Assembly (NCBI GenBank): GCA_030522415.1
Contig: CM060121.1
Coordinates: 10,121,976 to 10,185,975 of the forward strand
Direction of reading: 5' to 3'
Length of the DNA stretch: 64,000 bases
Origin: Channallabes apus
Taxonomy: Eukaryota > Chordata > Actinopteri > Siluriformes > Clariidae
Both the position numbers and the translations under genes were made by a program. Each line of letters opens with the position of its first letter. Positions within the stretch are counted from its first letter, which is position 1. Below the pieces are notes generated by a model, which was not told the DNA's origin, made no database searches, and saw only the letters and a list, made by a program, of their open reading frames with translations. Of the stretch, positions 1 through 10,644 are shown piece after piece.

Positions 1-367
1 CTCCCCCTCCATCCACACCGGCATCTCATCGCGGAGCTCTCCCTCTGCATGCGCTCGCTCTGCGCGCCGCCACAGCTTAAGCTCACGCTGCACGCGCCTG
101 CATTGATCCCAGCTGTCACTCGCGCCGGCTCGCGCACTTCCGTGTTTACGCTACGCTTGCGTCACACGCATCGCCTCCCCATCTCGACACAGTCACGAGC
201 TGGTACTCCGTGTTTCCGCATTTCGGCGAAGCCTCCTGCCTGCATAAGGTATTTTGCAACGCGGAATTTAATCACTGCCCTGCCTGCTTCACTGTTCACA
301 AGCACCACTGTCTCCCGTTTACCCTGTCTGCACTTGGATCCCTCACGCCCCCTAGCGGCCCCTGACA
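1..367 (+). repeat. 5' LTR of gypsy-1 (3' half only)
   Basis: Base 1 corresponds to base 5015 of the 3' LTR, so about half of the LTR lies left of the window. It ends in TGACA, like the 3' LTR. It holds an extra 11 bp near 236-246 that the 3' LTR lacks; a similar CCTGCCTGC string occurs nearby, so slippage or a small duplication is possible. Confidence 0.95.
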
Positions 368-368
368 G

Positions 369-379
369 AATAATCTGGC
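369..379 (+). other. Probable self-primer primer-binding site of gypsy-1
   Basis: AATAATCTGGC lies one base after the LTR end. It is the exact reverse complement of GCCAGATTATT at 4761-4771 inside the LTR, which sits about 28 bp after a TATA-like box. That is the arrangement used by Tf1-type self-priming elements, in which the 5' end of the transcript folds back to prime cDNA. I see no tRNA-type PBS starting with TGG directly at the LTR border. Self-priming is inferred; the complementarity is seen. Confidence 0.7.
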
Positions 380-388
380 CATACTAAA

Positions 389-1282
389 ATGGATCCAGCA
401 GAGGCAGCTCACCTGAGAGGAGCATTAGAGAGTCAAGGAGTACTCTTAGGCGCCCACCAGCAGGAAATAAGACAGATCACGAGCTCACTTCAAAGCATCA
501 CGGAAACACTGCAGTCTCTCTCCGCTCAGGTTGGGAACCTACAACCTCCTGCACACACTCCTCAGCCCCTCCCTCCAACACTCTCGCCTGGCCTAGAGCC
601 CCGCCTGCCAGCACCGCCCACCTATGATGGAGATCCAGCCACCTGCCGCTCCTTTTTGTCTCAATGCTCTCTCGTCCTGGAACTACAGGCCACATCATTT
701 CCCACGGAGCGTTCCAAGGTGGCCTACATCATCACCCTCCTGTCAGGAAAGGCGAGAGAGTGGGGGACGGCATTGTGGGATGCCCAAGTCCCGTGCTGCT
801 TCGCCTATAGGACCTTCACGGATGAAATGAGGAAGGTCTTTGACCGCTCCTTTACGGGACATCAAACTGCTGATCACATCCTTCAGCTACGTCAAGGAAT
901 TCGTTCCGTTTCTGATTATGCCATTGAGTTCCGGACCCTGGCTCCCTCTTGCGACTGGGACGAGAGGGCCCTCTTCGACTGCTTTTTTCATGGGCTCTCA
1001 GACCCAATTAAGGATGAGCTGCCCTCGAACTTACAAGGACTCATCGACTTAACGACCCGCATTGATGACCGTAAACGGGCACGCCGAAAGGAGCAGCAGC
1101 CTTATTGTGAACCACGCACCCCAACACTCACCTTGGCCACACGCCAGTTACCCCCTGAGCCCATGCAGATAGGCCGTGCACGCATCTCGCCGGAGGAGCG
1201 TTAGCGCCGTAGAAATGAGGGCACCTGTTTCTACTGTGGCCAGGCCGGCCATGTTGTGCGATCCTGTCCACTAAAAGGCTAG
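389..1282 (+). pseudogene. gag of gypsy-1, interrupted by TAG before the zinc knuckle
   Basis: Gag forms the retrotransposon particle and binds its RNA. The ATG lies 21 bases after the LTR. The first ~50 residues are heptad-like and probably coiled coil. A retrotransposon Gag domain follows at roughly residues 95-225, with the LSGKAREWGTALWD region and conserved Trp and Phe positions. An in-frame TAG at 1202-1204 stops translation after 271 residues. Past it, the same frame encodes a CCHC knuckle (C-X2-C-X4-H-X4-C, about 1231-1272) and ends at TAG 1280-1282. A single C-to-T change from CAG would explain the first stop. Read-through is possible but not indicated by any visible signal. Confidence 0.85.
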
Positions 1283-1302
1283 GCCCCCCCGTAGTTCTGG
1301 GG

Positions 1303-4300
1303 ATGCAGGGGGGCCCAGCATCTGTTTCTTCCCCGGACCAGCGATCATGCTTCTCCGTAACTCTGACCCACGGCGACCAATCCTATGCCACGTACGCACT
1401 AGTGGACTCCGGGGCTGATCAGAATCTAATTTCTTCTTCCATTGTTTCAAACTTCAAGATCCCCCTCACGCCCCTGCATCAACCCTTTACGGTTCAGGCT
1501 CTTGATGGCAGCAGACTCTCCCCCATCACTCATCGCACCAACCCCGTGACCCTGCAGTTTTCAGGCAATCACACTGAAACGATTACCTTCCTAACCGTTC
1601 AAAATTCCCATGCACCCATCGTTCTGGGCCTCCCTTGGTTAAGACTACACAACCCGCACATCGACTGGATTAAAAGGAGAGTCCTGGACTGGAGTACCAC
1701 CTGCCTCTCTTCATGCTTACGTTCAGCACATATGGGCCGAAGTTTACCCACGCCACAAGAGGAAACTCCCGACCTAACCAAGTTACCCACGGACTATCAT
1801 GACCTTCGGCAGGTGTTTAGCAAATCACGGGCCACCTCCCTACCCCCGCATCGCCCCTATGACTGTGCTATCGACCTCCTCCCAGGCACCTCACCACCTA
1901 AGGGGCGACTGTACTCCCTCTCCCGCCCCGAGAGAGAGGCAATGGAACAGTATATAAAGGAATCACTTGCAGCTGGGATCATCCGCCCATCCTCTTCACC
2001 AGCAGGGGCTGGGTTTTTCTTCGTTGAAAAGAAGGATAAGTCCCTCAAACCCTGTATCGATTATAGGGGGTTGAACGAGATCACGGTTAAGAACCGTTAC
2101 CCTCTCCCCTTGATGTCGTCGGCCTTTGAACTTCTCCAGGACGCCCGCATCTATACTAAGTTAGATTTAAGGACCACCTACCACCTTGTCAGGATACGGG
2201 AGGGCGATGAATGGAAGACCGCCTTTAACACACCTACCGGCCATTATGAGTACCTAGTGGTCCCATTCGGCCTAACCAACGCGCCGGCAGTATTCCAGGC
2301 CCTAATCAATGATGTCCTCAGAGACTTTCTTAATGTTTTCGTCTTCGCTTATCTGGATGATATCCTGATTTTTTCACGTTCGGTGAGGGAACACAAGCTC
2401 CATGTGCGCCAGGTCCTGCAACGGCTCCTGGAGAATAAGCTCTACATCAAGGCAGAGAAATGTGAATTTCATTGTACCTCCACGTCCTTTCTAGGATACT
2501 TCATTTCCCCTGCAGGCATCCAGATGGACCCCACCAAGGTGAAGGCAGTCACGGACTGGCCAGTACCGACCTCAAGACGCGAACTCCAGCGGTTCTTGGG
2601 ATTCGCAAACTTCTATCGACGTTTTATTCGAAGCTACAGCATGGTGGCGACCCCACTCACGACACTTACGTCCTCCAAGATCCCATTCCGATGGAACCCC
2701 CAGGCTGACATAGCCTTCAAGGATCTCAAGTCCCGCTTCACTACGGCACCCATCCTTATTTTTCCCGAACCCTCCCTCCAGTTTATCGTGGAAGTAGACG
2801 CGTCTGAGACTGGAGTAGGCGCCGTCCTGTCCCAGAGATCCACAAAGGACGCTAAAATCCACCCATGCTCCTTCTTCTCCCGCCGACTCACACCTGCTGA
2901 ACGCAATTACGGTATTGGGGACCGTGAACTCTTGGCGGTCAAGTTGGCCTTGGAAGAATGGAGACACTGGCTAGAAGGGACGGACCACCCCTTCCTCGTA
3001 TGGACCGACCATAAAAACCTGGAGTACTTGAAGACAGCGAAGAGACTTAACTCACGCCAAGCACGATGGTCACTATTTTTCTCCCGTTTCCGATTCACAC
3101 TGTCATATCGCCCTGGCTCCAAGAACATCAAGCCTGATGCCCTCTCCCGACAATTCTCCACCCCTCAGGATTCATCCATGACGGAGGTGATTCTTCCTCC
3201 TCACTGCCTGGTAGCAATGCTCCAATTCAACGTGGAACGTCTGGTTCAACAGACCCTCGAACGAGAACCCGGCCCAAGCATCGTTCCACCCAACAAGCTC
3301 TTCGTCCCAGCTTCTGTGAGACCACAGGTGCTTGACTGGGCCCACAGCTCCAGACTGGCTTGCCACCCTGGGGCCGCACGTACGCTCTCCCTCCTACGCC
3401 AACGTTTTTGGTGGTCCACCATGAAAGAGGATGTCAAGAGCCTTGTGGCTTCCTGCGACACCTGTGCCAGAAATAAAACAACCAACCGCTCCCCTGAGGG
3501 TCTCCTTAGACCCCTCCCCATCCCTCACCGCCCCTGGTCACACATCTCCATCGACTTCGTCACTGGCCTGCCTCCTTCCCAAAATAACACGTGCATATTA
3601 ACTATCGTGGACCGCTTTTCCAAATCGGCGCATTTCATCCCACTATCCAAACTCCCATCGGCCAAGGAAACAGCCGAACTCCTAATTAATCATGTCTTTC
3701 GACTTCACGGACTTCCCGTCGACATTGTCTCAGACAGGGGTCCTCAGTTTTCTGCCCAGTTCTGGAAGGCCTTTTGTAACCTTGTCGGCGCCAACCCCAG
3801 CCTCTCATCCGGATTTCATCCCCAAACCAACGTTCAAACAGAATGAGTGAACCAAGAGTTGGAGAAATCCTTAAGATGCATGGCCTCGCGGGATCCATCC
3901 TCCTGGAGTCGTTTCCTACCATGGGTCGAGTACGCCCACAACTCGCTCCCTACCTCCTCGACAGGCATGTCCCCTTTCCACTGCTGTCTGGGGTATCAAC
4001 CACCCCTCTTCCCGGTCCAAGAAAAGGAAGTAGCAGTACCCTCAGCCCAAACCTTTGTCCGTCGCTGCAAAGGAACATGGCAACACGCCCGGCAGCAGCT
4101 CCTACGCACTGTAAGCACTTTTCAACGCCAGGCAAATCGTCATCGGTCACCAGCTCCCAACTACCGTATCGGCCAAAGGGTCATGCTGTCTACGCGGGAC
4201 CTCCCACTCAAGACCACGTCCAGAAAGCTCTCACCAAGGTTCATCGGACCCTTCCCCATCAACCGAATCATAAACCCATGCTCTGTCCGTCTTGCTCTAT

Positions 4301-4642
4301 CCCTCTCCATGCGCCGGATCAACCCCACATTTCACGTTTCCCAGATTCGTCGTTTAGTCTCCTGCCCATTGTCCACCCCCCCGACTCATTGATGGGGGAG
4401 AAGCCTTCACAGTTCACAAGCTCCTCAAGTTTCGCCGCCGGGGGCGGGGTCTCCAGTACTTAGTAGACTGGGAAGGCTATGGCCCTGAAGAGAGAAGTTG
4501 GGTACCCGCCAGGTTTATCCTAGACCGTTCTCTGATCTCTGATTTCCACAGACTTCACCCCGAAGCACCTGCAAGAATGCCTGGAGGCGTTCATAGAGGG
4601 GAGGGTACTGTCATGACACGCCAAGCCACAGCCCCGTCATGA
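1303..4642 (+). pseudogene. pol of gypsy-1 (PR-RT-RH-IN-chromodomain), broken twice
   Basis: This is the polyprotein for cDNA synthesis and integration, in the -1 frame relative to gag. Seen in the first 847-codon stretch: protease DSGA at residues 35-38; reverse transcriptase YLDD at 350-353; RNase H with first Asp near 499, RELLA and TDHK motifs; integrase HHCC finger near 680-725; catalytic D751 and D811 (59 residues between) and E847 (35 residues between). A TGA at 3844-3846 follows the last catalytic Glu directly, where related elements have Arg, so CGA-to-TGA CpG decay is likely. The frame then stays open to 4392 (integrase C-terminal part). The chromodomain ([14 protein letters not shown] region, about 4455-4505) sits in another frame from about 4391; the shift lies at a run of seven C near 4376-4382. 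Start codon uncertain: the protein may be made by frameshifting from gag. Confidence 0.92.
4596..4606 (+). other. Polypurine tract of gypsy-1
   Basis: A purine run AGAGGGGAGGG stands two bases before the TGTCA start of the 3' LTR, the expected place for the plus-strand primer of a Ty3/gypsy element. A shorter similar tract precedes the 3' LTR of gypsy-2. Confidence 0.8.
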
Positions 4643-5370
4643 TCCATGTTTGTCAACCACTCTCGCATCGCACCGCGCCCCCTCTCCTCCCTGTACACCT
4701 GGACGCTATTAGTAATCAGCCTTGTTACCTACTTAAACCACACCCTGACACTGCCACGTCGCCAGATTATTGTGTGCCTCACTAGCCCAATATTCCAGCG
4801 ATTTTTCTTCATTGTCTATTGGATCTCGACCACGCTTTGTTTTCCCCGACCACGATTTTGTCGTTTTTGGATACTATACTTTGGATATTTCATGTTGCCG
4901 ACCTCTTACCTGTTTACGACTACGAGCTTGGATCACGGACCCCCTCTCGTCTCTCCAGATCCGACCTCTGCCTGCTTCACGACAACGATTAGCCCTCGCG
5001 GCTCGCTGAGCTCTCTCCCCCTCCATCCACACCGGCATCTCATCGCGGAGCTCTCCCTCTGCATGCGCTCGCTCTGCGCGCCGCCACAGCTCAAGCTCAC
5101 GCTGCACGCGCCTGCATTGATCCCAGCTGTCACTCGCGCCGGCTCGCGCACTTCCGTGTTTACGCTACGCTTGCGTCACACGCATCGCCTCCCCATCTCG
5201 ACACAGTCACGAGCTGGTACTCCGTGTTTCCGCATTTCGGCGAAGCCTAAGGTATTTTGCAACGCGGAATTTAATCACTGCCCTGCCTGCTTCACTGTTC
5301 ACAAGCACCACTGTCTCCCGTTTACCCTGTCTGCACTTGGATCCCTCACGCCCCCTAGCGGCCCCTGACA
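4609..5370 (+). repeat. 3' LTR of gypsy-1 (762 bp)
   Basis: It begins TGTCA and ends TGACA, a perfect 5-bp terminal inverted repeat. Its last 356 bp match the 5' LTR remnant with one substitution and one 11-bp indel. With transcription starting at 4761 (see promoter entry), U3 is about 152 bp. An open frame of 240 codons inside it is not meaningful coding: it lies wholly in the LTR and has no domain. Confidence 0.95.
4732..4771 (+). promoter_or_regulatory. Predicted gypsy-1 promoter and transcript 5' end
   Basis: CTTAAA at 4732-4737 is a TATA-like box. About 28 bp downstream lies GCCAGATTATT (4761-4771), complementary to the PBS. If the transcript begins at 4761, its first 11 nt would pair fully with the PBS. 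Two independent cues, the spacing and the complementarity, point to the same start site. Confidence 0.6.
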
Positions 5371-5500
5371 TGTATATCCTGTCATGGAACGGCACCCCAT
5401 CCAGGGCATACTCCACCTAATGCCTAATGTTTCCTGCGATTGGCTTGAAGGCCTCCCATGACAGGGTAAGCGGTATAGAAAATGATTGAATGAGTGACAG
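5371..5500 (+). repeat. V-SINE-type SINE, 3' half
   Basis: A degraded copy of the SINE tail seen many times in this window: a GGCACCC-TCCAGGG motif, then GGTAAGCGGTATAGAAAATG and a TGAATGAGTG tail. It abuts the 3' LTR of gypsy-1, so that element probably landed inside it. Confidence 0.7.
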
Positions 5501-6219
5501 GGTTACATTTTTTTTGCTCACCTTGTTTGGTAATTGGATAAAACGTGGTATAAAAACAGTAGAGCATTTTGGACTTGAAATTAAGAATACAGCCTCCTTC
5601 CTGCCTTTGAAAGGGTTTGTGCATGCAACAATTTGGCCAAATAATTTTTTTATACCAACAACAAGGCAAGATTCTCAAGATATAGATTATGGCCTTTAAT
5701 CTAATATCATGACCAGCCAACACTGTTTGTACACCAGGCTCCATTTTGTAGGATGTGAAATAATTACAGAATTAAAGTGATAAGCTTTTCCTACTTGGCA
5801 AATAGACATCAGCATGGATAAACATCAGCAGTCGGATTTCTTAGAAAAGTGATAACACACCATTCCTAGTGGGGAGGAGGATTTGGGAAAGGAGCTACGC
5901 TATCAACTGATCAGCACCTGGTGGTGAGTTGGCATGTAGGAAAATATAAGAATTGTGATTTCATTTTATAATATAATTTGCTGGAAGCATCTGGAAAAGC
6001 CCCTGTGTAGTAAATTGTCAACTCTCATCTCTGGCAGAGTTTCTGCAGTGAGGACTGAGACATAAACTGGGTGATGGTCCAGATCTCCATTTCTGAGGGG
6101 GCTGAATGTAGCTGCATTGGCTTTACAAGTTGTGTTGGGAATCCTCAAACTCATTTGTGATCTCCAGCTGTAGATCACAGGCTGAAGAAGGAGGTCTATC
6201 AAGTTTATCTAGCTTGTAC
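5501..6219. other. No recognisable feature
   Basis: AT-rich DNA. The short open frames show no domain, and I see no tandem repeat or transposon end. Confidence 0.5.
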
Positions 6220-6840
6220 AGTTTGATCACAAAAGAAGCTATCAGATACAAGCAGGGTAAATGTGTGTGGCTATAGGCTGTTGCAGAATAAAAACATTTT
6301 TGGTATTTGAGAAGTTTGGTGAGTCCACATAAATTAAACTTTAGTTTATCCTCAAATAGATTCTGGCAAACTGTCAGACAACTCAGTAGGGGGAACAGGG
6401 TCTTGCTCATACGTTTTATAGCAGGGGTGGAGAACAGTTGACCACAACTTGGTGATATAGTTAGATGATGGAAGGAGTACACTGAGAATCTAAACAATCC
6501 CACCCTTTCTTCCCAGAGGTTGCAGAGCTGGAGGACTTAGAGGAGCATTTGCCCATCAATGCAGTTACTTATAAAGTTAAACAACTAGTCTAAGGGCTTC
6601 TGGGGTGGATGAGATTGACTAATTTGACTCCTGACTAATTTGCCAGTTCAACATTTCAACAGCCTCTAGATTAGTAGGCTTGGGTGGTTCAGCAATCACA
6701 CACCCTCAGGTCCCTGGGAAATTCTACTCACCAGTACTGGAATGGAGAGTCCGAACATTAGTCGAGCCTTGGCTTCAGGACATATTTTTGTGGACTTGAG
6801 GAATCCATAGGAAGGTGAGTGAAAAACTGTAATGACCCAC
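6220..6840 (+). pseudogene. Decayed non-LTR retrotransposon reverse transcriptase
   Basis: Several stretches line up in the right order with the endonuclease-to-RT part of a common fish non-LTR retrotransposon. These are a GGGTGGAGAACAGTTGACC block near 6425 followed by a TGGAAGGAGTAC block, a block corresponding to a GVDEIR-type motif near 6600, and a LLSLPGK-type block near 6705. The frame is broken by many stops and indels, so this is an old copy. The clade is uncertain (RTE-like or related). Recognition rests on remembered nucleotide patterns of this family, not on a search. Confidence 0.5.
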
Positions 6841-7146
6841 AAGTGAAGCCTATTGAAATTTCAGTCAGTTAAATACATTTTTGTCCTGTAACTTAATTAT
6901 TCATTCTTTTAAATTCAGCTCCCCAAGGGACAGTTATGCACATCTCTAATCATAAGACTGGCAATATTGGAAGTGTGCTTTAATCAGTATATACATTTGA
7001 CAAGGTTTTGCTACTGTAAGTCTGTGTTTGACAGAGGTCTTTGGAAAGGGAATTACAAACCCAGGTACATTAATGGCCCTGTATTGATGGGACGTTCGGA
7101 TCATTTATTTTATTTCCAGCAAAGTGAATGTATCTTTTTTATAATT
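6841..7146. other. No recognisable feature
   Basis: About 300 bp of AT-rich DNA between two LINE remnants. I see no motif or open frame worth naming. Confidence 0.5.
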
Positions 7147-7765
7147 CAATGAAATTTTATTTGTATAGCGCTTTTAACAATTGTCATTGTCTCAAAACAG
7201 CTTTACACAATCAAAAGAATTATTTAAGTTTGTATGAAAAGTGAATGTGTATGAATCAAAATGTTCAGATAGTCCCTGGTGAGCAAGTCGAGGGCGACAG
7301 TGGCAAGGAAAAACTCCCTGAGATGGTAATAGGAAGAAACCTTGAGAGGAACCAGACTCAACAGGGAACCCATCCTCATCTGGGTGAAACAGATAGCAGG
7401 AAATGATCTGCATTTATACAGTGTGTTAGGGGGCAGGCAGTTCAGCTATAATAGTTGATGTTAATTGATGTTAAAATGGAGTCCAGGTAGTTATTGGAGA
7501 CTCAGATAGACTTGTAGAAAGTTCCAGTCCTGAACTATCGAATTGTCAAGACCTCAGAAAAACAGCTGACAACACCAGTCGAGGCCAAAACCGACTTCTA
7601 AGTAGAGAGAATCATCCCCAGACACCAGACGCATCCCAAAGAGACACACGGGGCATCCATGTGACGAGATCTCCAAGCAGAAACGGGGCACCAGGATGGA
7701 TCAGACAGGTCCGGAGGGCAGAGGGAGTCTGGATCACTGGCAGCTCAGGAATGACATGTGTAGCT

Positions 7766-7769
<4 letters not shown>

Positions 7770-7801
<32 letters not shown>
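7770..7801 (+). repeat. (GA)n microsatellite
   Basis: About 16 GA units inside the LINE 3' UTR, followed by a purine-rich stretch to about 7860. Confidence 0.9.
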
Positions 7802-7804
<3 letters not shown>

Positions 7805-8156
7805 GGGAGACAGGGGGAGAGAGGAAAGAGAAAGAGGGGGAGGAAGAGAAGAGGAGGAGAGATTGCGATTAGGTATGGTCACAGTCACAATGTCTAATGT
7901 GAATGTATATTTACTGTAGAGTGCAAGCAGGGACTCCGGCAGGACTAACTATGACAGCATAACTAAAAGGGAGAGCCAGAAGGAAACACAAACATGAGGG
8001 CTCCCTGAGATGTAAAGCAAACAATCACCTCACCGTCAACAAACCTGAGTGATCAAATGAGAGTGAGGAAGACAGCATCTAAACATACCAGTTCACCATA
8101 ATACTCTACGTCCATGAGTCCCCCAGATCTGCTCCTTTACCTTATGGCAAATCTAT

Positions 8157-8690
8157 TTATAAAAATGCTTGACTAAATAAATAGGTTTTGAGCCTAGACT
8201 TAAACACTGAGACTGTGTCTGAGTCCCGAACACTATTTGGAAGATTATTCCATAATTTTGGGGCTTTGTAAGAAAAAGCTCTGCCCCCAGCTGTAGTTTT
8301 CATAATACGCGGTACTGACAAGCAGCCTGCATCCTTTGACCGAAGTAGGCGTGGCGGATCATAAGACACTAGCAGTCCGCTCAGATACTGCGGCGCGAGA
8401 CCATTTAATGCTTTATATGTCAAGAGTAGTATTTTAAAATCAATGCGAAATTTCACAGGGAGCCAATGTAGTGAAGATAGGATAGGGGTGATGTGCTCAT
8501 ATCTTCTGGTTCTAGTGAGGACTCTCGCTGCTGCATTCTGGACAAGCTGAAGCTTGTTTATGCACCTAACAGAACAACCAGACAGTAAGGCATTACAATA
8601 GTCCAACCTAGAAGTGATAAAAGCATGAACTAGTTTTTCTGCATCGTTTAGCGACAATATATTTCTAATCATTTTGTTTATTTTATTCAT
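8157..8690 (-). pseudogene. LINE reverse transcriptase C-terminal fragment
   Basis: 177 open codons match the C-terminal end of L2/jockey-type LINE ORF2. The order is an AEKLVHAFITSRLDYCNALL block, a LQLVQNAAARVLTRTR block, HITPILSSLHWLPV, then an APKLWNNLP block and a C-terminal FKSRLKTYLF. The catalytic YADD region is absent because the insertion is 5'-truncated, so it cannot be active. The first Met is internal to the original protein. Confidence 0.85.
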
Positions 8691-8849
8691 TTTGGCAAAA
8701 TGTATATAAAATGTTATATGTTACTTCCCTAACATCTAATACGTATGCAAACGTTGATCACACAACAAACAAGACAAAAATATAATGTTATAAGAAAAAG
8801 AAAAGATTAAATCATGATTTACCTGGGTCTACAATTAACACAGCAATGG

Positions 8850-9134
8850 GTAAGCTTATGGGTCTGTCACGTGATGAACGACAACTCTACAACTTGAGAG
8901 ATTAACTAATCAATTCTTCTTCCAGGTCAGACTGCATTGATTAAGTGTGAGGCTGTCACTTAATAAACGAACAACTCGGGGATACCCAGGGACTCGAAAC
9001 AGATGAACTAATTCCTGTACTGAACCTATGATATTCTGCGTGGGCGACTGAACGAATCATTCCCCGAGACGACTCGTTCTTCAAGACACACTTAAGATTC
9101 GTTAAAAAAGAATGAACTGTTCAAGGACCACCCA
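8850..9134. repeat. Fragment of a dispersed repeat, split by hAT-N1
   Basis: It contains GTCACGTGA, GAACAACTCGGG and GAACGAATCATTCCCCGAG blocks followed by GACGACTC. The same blocks in the same order occur inside the hAT at 17.5-17.8 kb. Its last bases, ACCACCCA, are the left target duplication of hAT-N1, and the repeat resumes as TCACTA after 10630. I infer an older DNA-transposon remnant. Confidence 0.6.
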
Positions 9135-10126
9135 CAGAGGTGGAAAGTAACGGATTACATTTACTCGCGTTACTGTAATTGAGTAGCTTTTTTGTGTATT
9201 TCTACTTTTTAAAGTAGTTTTAAAAATCTGTAATTTTACTTTTACTTAAGTACGTTTTTTGTTGGAAGTATTGTAATTCGCTACATTTTAAATCATATTC
9301 GCTACTGAGTAAAAAATAAATGAATGAAAATGATAAAACAAAAAAAAAAATATTATGCTTTGTATAAATGCTCCGTTGCGCGGCGTGTGTGTATCATGTC
9401 CTGGTCGCGCGCCGCTCCAGACTCCACTCCAGGTTTTCTGACATCGGCATCTTCCTGACCTACCACACGGTCGCTTCCGCCCTGAGTGACGTCATCGACT
9501 AGCGCGACTGGAGAGAGACGCGCGAAAGATGAAAGAGGTTGTGATTTTGGCGTTTTGACATTTGGTTGTGTATTCTGGTTTGACTTTTTGCCTCCAATTG
9601 ACTTTGATTATTGCTTTGTCCCTTTGGTTTGGTTGGTCTTTGTATATATTTATAGATAATTTCACTGTATGTCTGTGCACTCACTAGTAGCAGGGGCGTG
9701 GCTGCCATTTATTTTTGGAAGAGGGAGTTTATTTGGGAATTTATTTGCTCAGGATGTTATGTGGCAATAAAATGAAGATAGCTGATTACCTTATTGTACG
9801 GAATGATGGGGGGGGGGGGGGGGTGATAAAATTATATATACATAATATATATAAGGTTATCAAAGCAGTCCCACAGCTTAATCATAGCTAAAACAATCCA
9901 GTGAAATATTAGACTGTGAGACTTTTTTGAGCCAGATATTTTATATAGTTTAGCTTAGGTTTATATTTTATATAGTTTATATAGGTTTAGGGAGTCCGGG
10001 AAGGTACCTGTATTTTTGTTTGTGTTTTTTTTTTTTTTTTTTTGCAGATAATCTAGCTACTAAATATAAATACCATTTTGTTTATTATTTTGGCCTGGGT
10101 CCATCCTGAATCTGATCCTCCTCCTG

Positions 10127-10157
<31 letters not shown>

Positions 10158-10622
10158 CAAACCTCATTTTTTTCATCAGTTAATGATTGGATCTAGTTCT
10201 TTCTGCCATATACCACCATTTCCATACAGTTTAAAATAGAACCCTGAACCATTCTTTTGCTGTATGACCCTAGACTGGGACGTAACACCATATTTAAGTG
10301 ACCACTTTGATTTTCAAGCACAAGAAAGACAACAGCTTTATTATGCAAAGGTGTTCCTTCAGTTAAAAAACAACTAGTTTGAGATTTTATATCTGCTCAT
10401 CTTTTTTGAACTACGCTAGAATGCCTCATCCCACCCCGCTGTTAAAAAAATAAAAAAGTAACTCGGTAACTTTTACTCTGAGTAAATTTTTTAATGAGCT
10501 ACTTTTTACTTTTAGTTGAGTAGATTTTTATAATGGTAACTTTACTTGTACTTAAGTAAAATTTTACTGAAGTAACAGTACTTGTACTTGAGTACAAAAT
10601 TTTATTACTCTTTCCACCTCTG
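9135..10622. mobile_element. Non-autonomous hAT transposon (hAT-N1), 1488 bp
   Basis: The ends are inverted: both read CAGAGGTGGAAAG inward. It is flanked by a perfect 8-bp duplication, ACCACCCA at 9127-9134 and 10623-10630, the length made by hAT transposases. Subterminal DNA is rich in short AGTAC/ACTTAAGTA motifs on both sides. No transposase open frame is present; the interior holds a CpG-rich block near 9370-9500, a G16 run at 9808-9823, a T-run near 10026 and a (GT)n at 10126-10154. It must have been moved by a hAT transposase supplied in trans. Confidence 0.92.
10126..10154 (+). repeat. (GT)n microsatellite in hAT-N1
   Basis: About 14 GT units. Confidence 0.9.
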
Positions 10623-10644
10623 ACCACCCATCACTATGGCCCAG

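Larger units (their letters stand above)
1..5370 (+). mobile_element. Ty3/gypsy chromodomain LTR retrotransposon (gypsy-1), 5' LTR cut by window edge
   Basis: Parts in order: 5' LTR remnant, self-primer-type PBS, gag, pol (protease, reverse transcriptase, RNase H, integrase, chromodomain), polypurine tract and complete 3' LTR. This order and the C-terminal chromodomain place it among the chromoviruses, like the fish sushi elements. Aligned over the visible 5' LTR, the two LTRs differ by one substitution (position 78) and one 11-bp indel (at 236-246), so the insertion is young. It is nevertheless not autonomous: gag has an in-frame TAG, pol has a TGA, and the chromodomain is out of frame. The 3' flank is V-SINE tail, so it probably inserted into an older SINE. 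The target-site duplication cannot be checked because the 5' flank lies outside the window. Confidence 0.95.
7147..8710 (-). mobile_element. LINE (L2/jockey-like) 3' end, 5'-truncated
   Basis: The minus strand carries the C-terminal end of a non-LTR reverse transcriptase, then a long 3' UTR. The UTR includes the very common fish LINE tail (AACTCCCTGAGATGG, AGAGGAACCAGACTCAACAG) and ends near a TATAGCGCTTTTAACAATTG motif at 7165. A (GA)n tract at 7770-7801 lies in the UTR. 5' truncation at about 8710 is typical of LINE insertion. A related but clearly different copy lies at 38797-40095. Confidence 0.85.

Noticed and set aside
4646..5368. 240-codon open frame after gypsy-1 pol
   Set aside because: It lies entirely in the 3' LTR; the same sequence occurs in the 5' LTR and shows no domain. 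Not an env gene.
6123..6503. 126-codon minus-strand frame
   Set aside because: It is antisense to the decayed plus-strand non-LTR RT and has no domain of its own.
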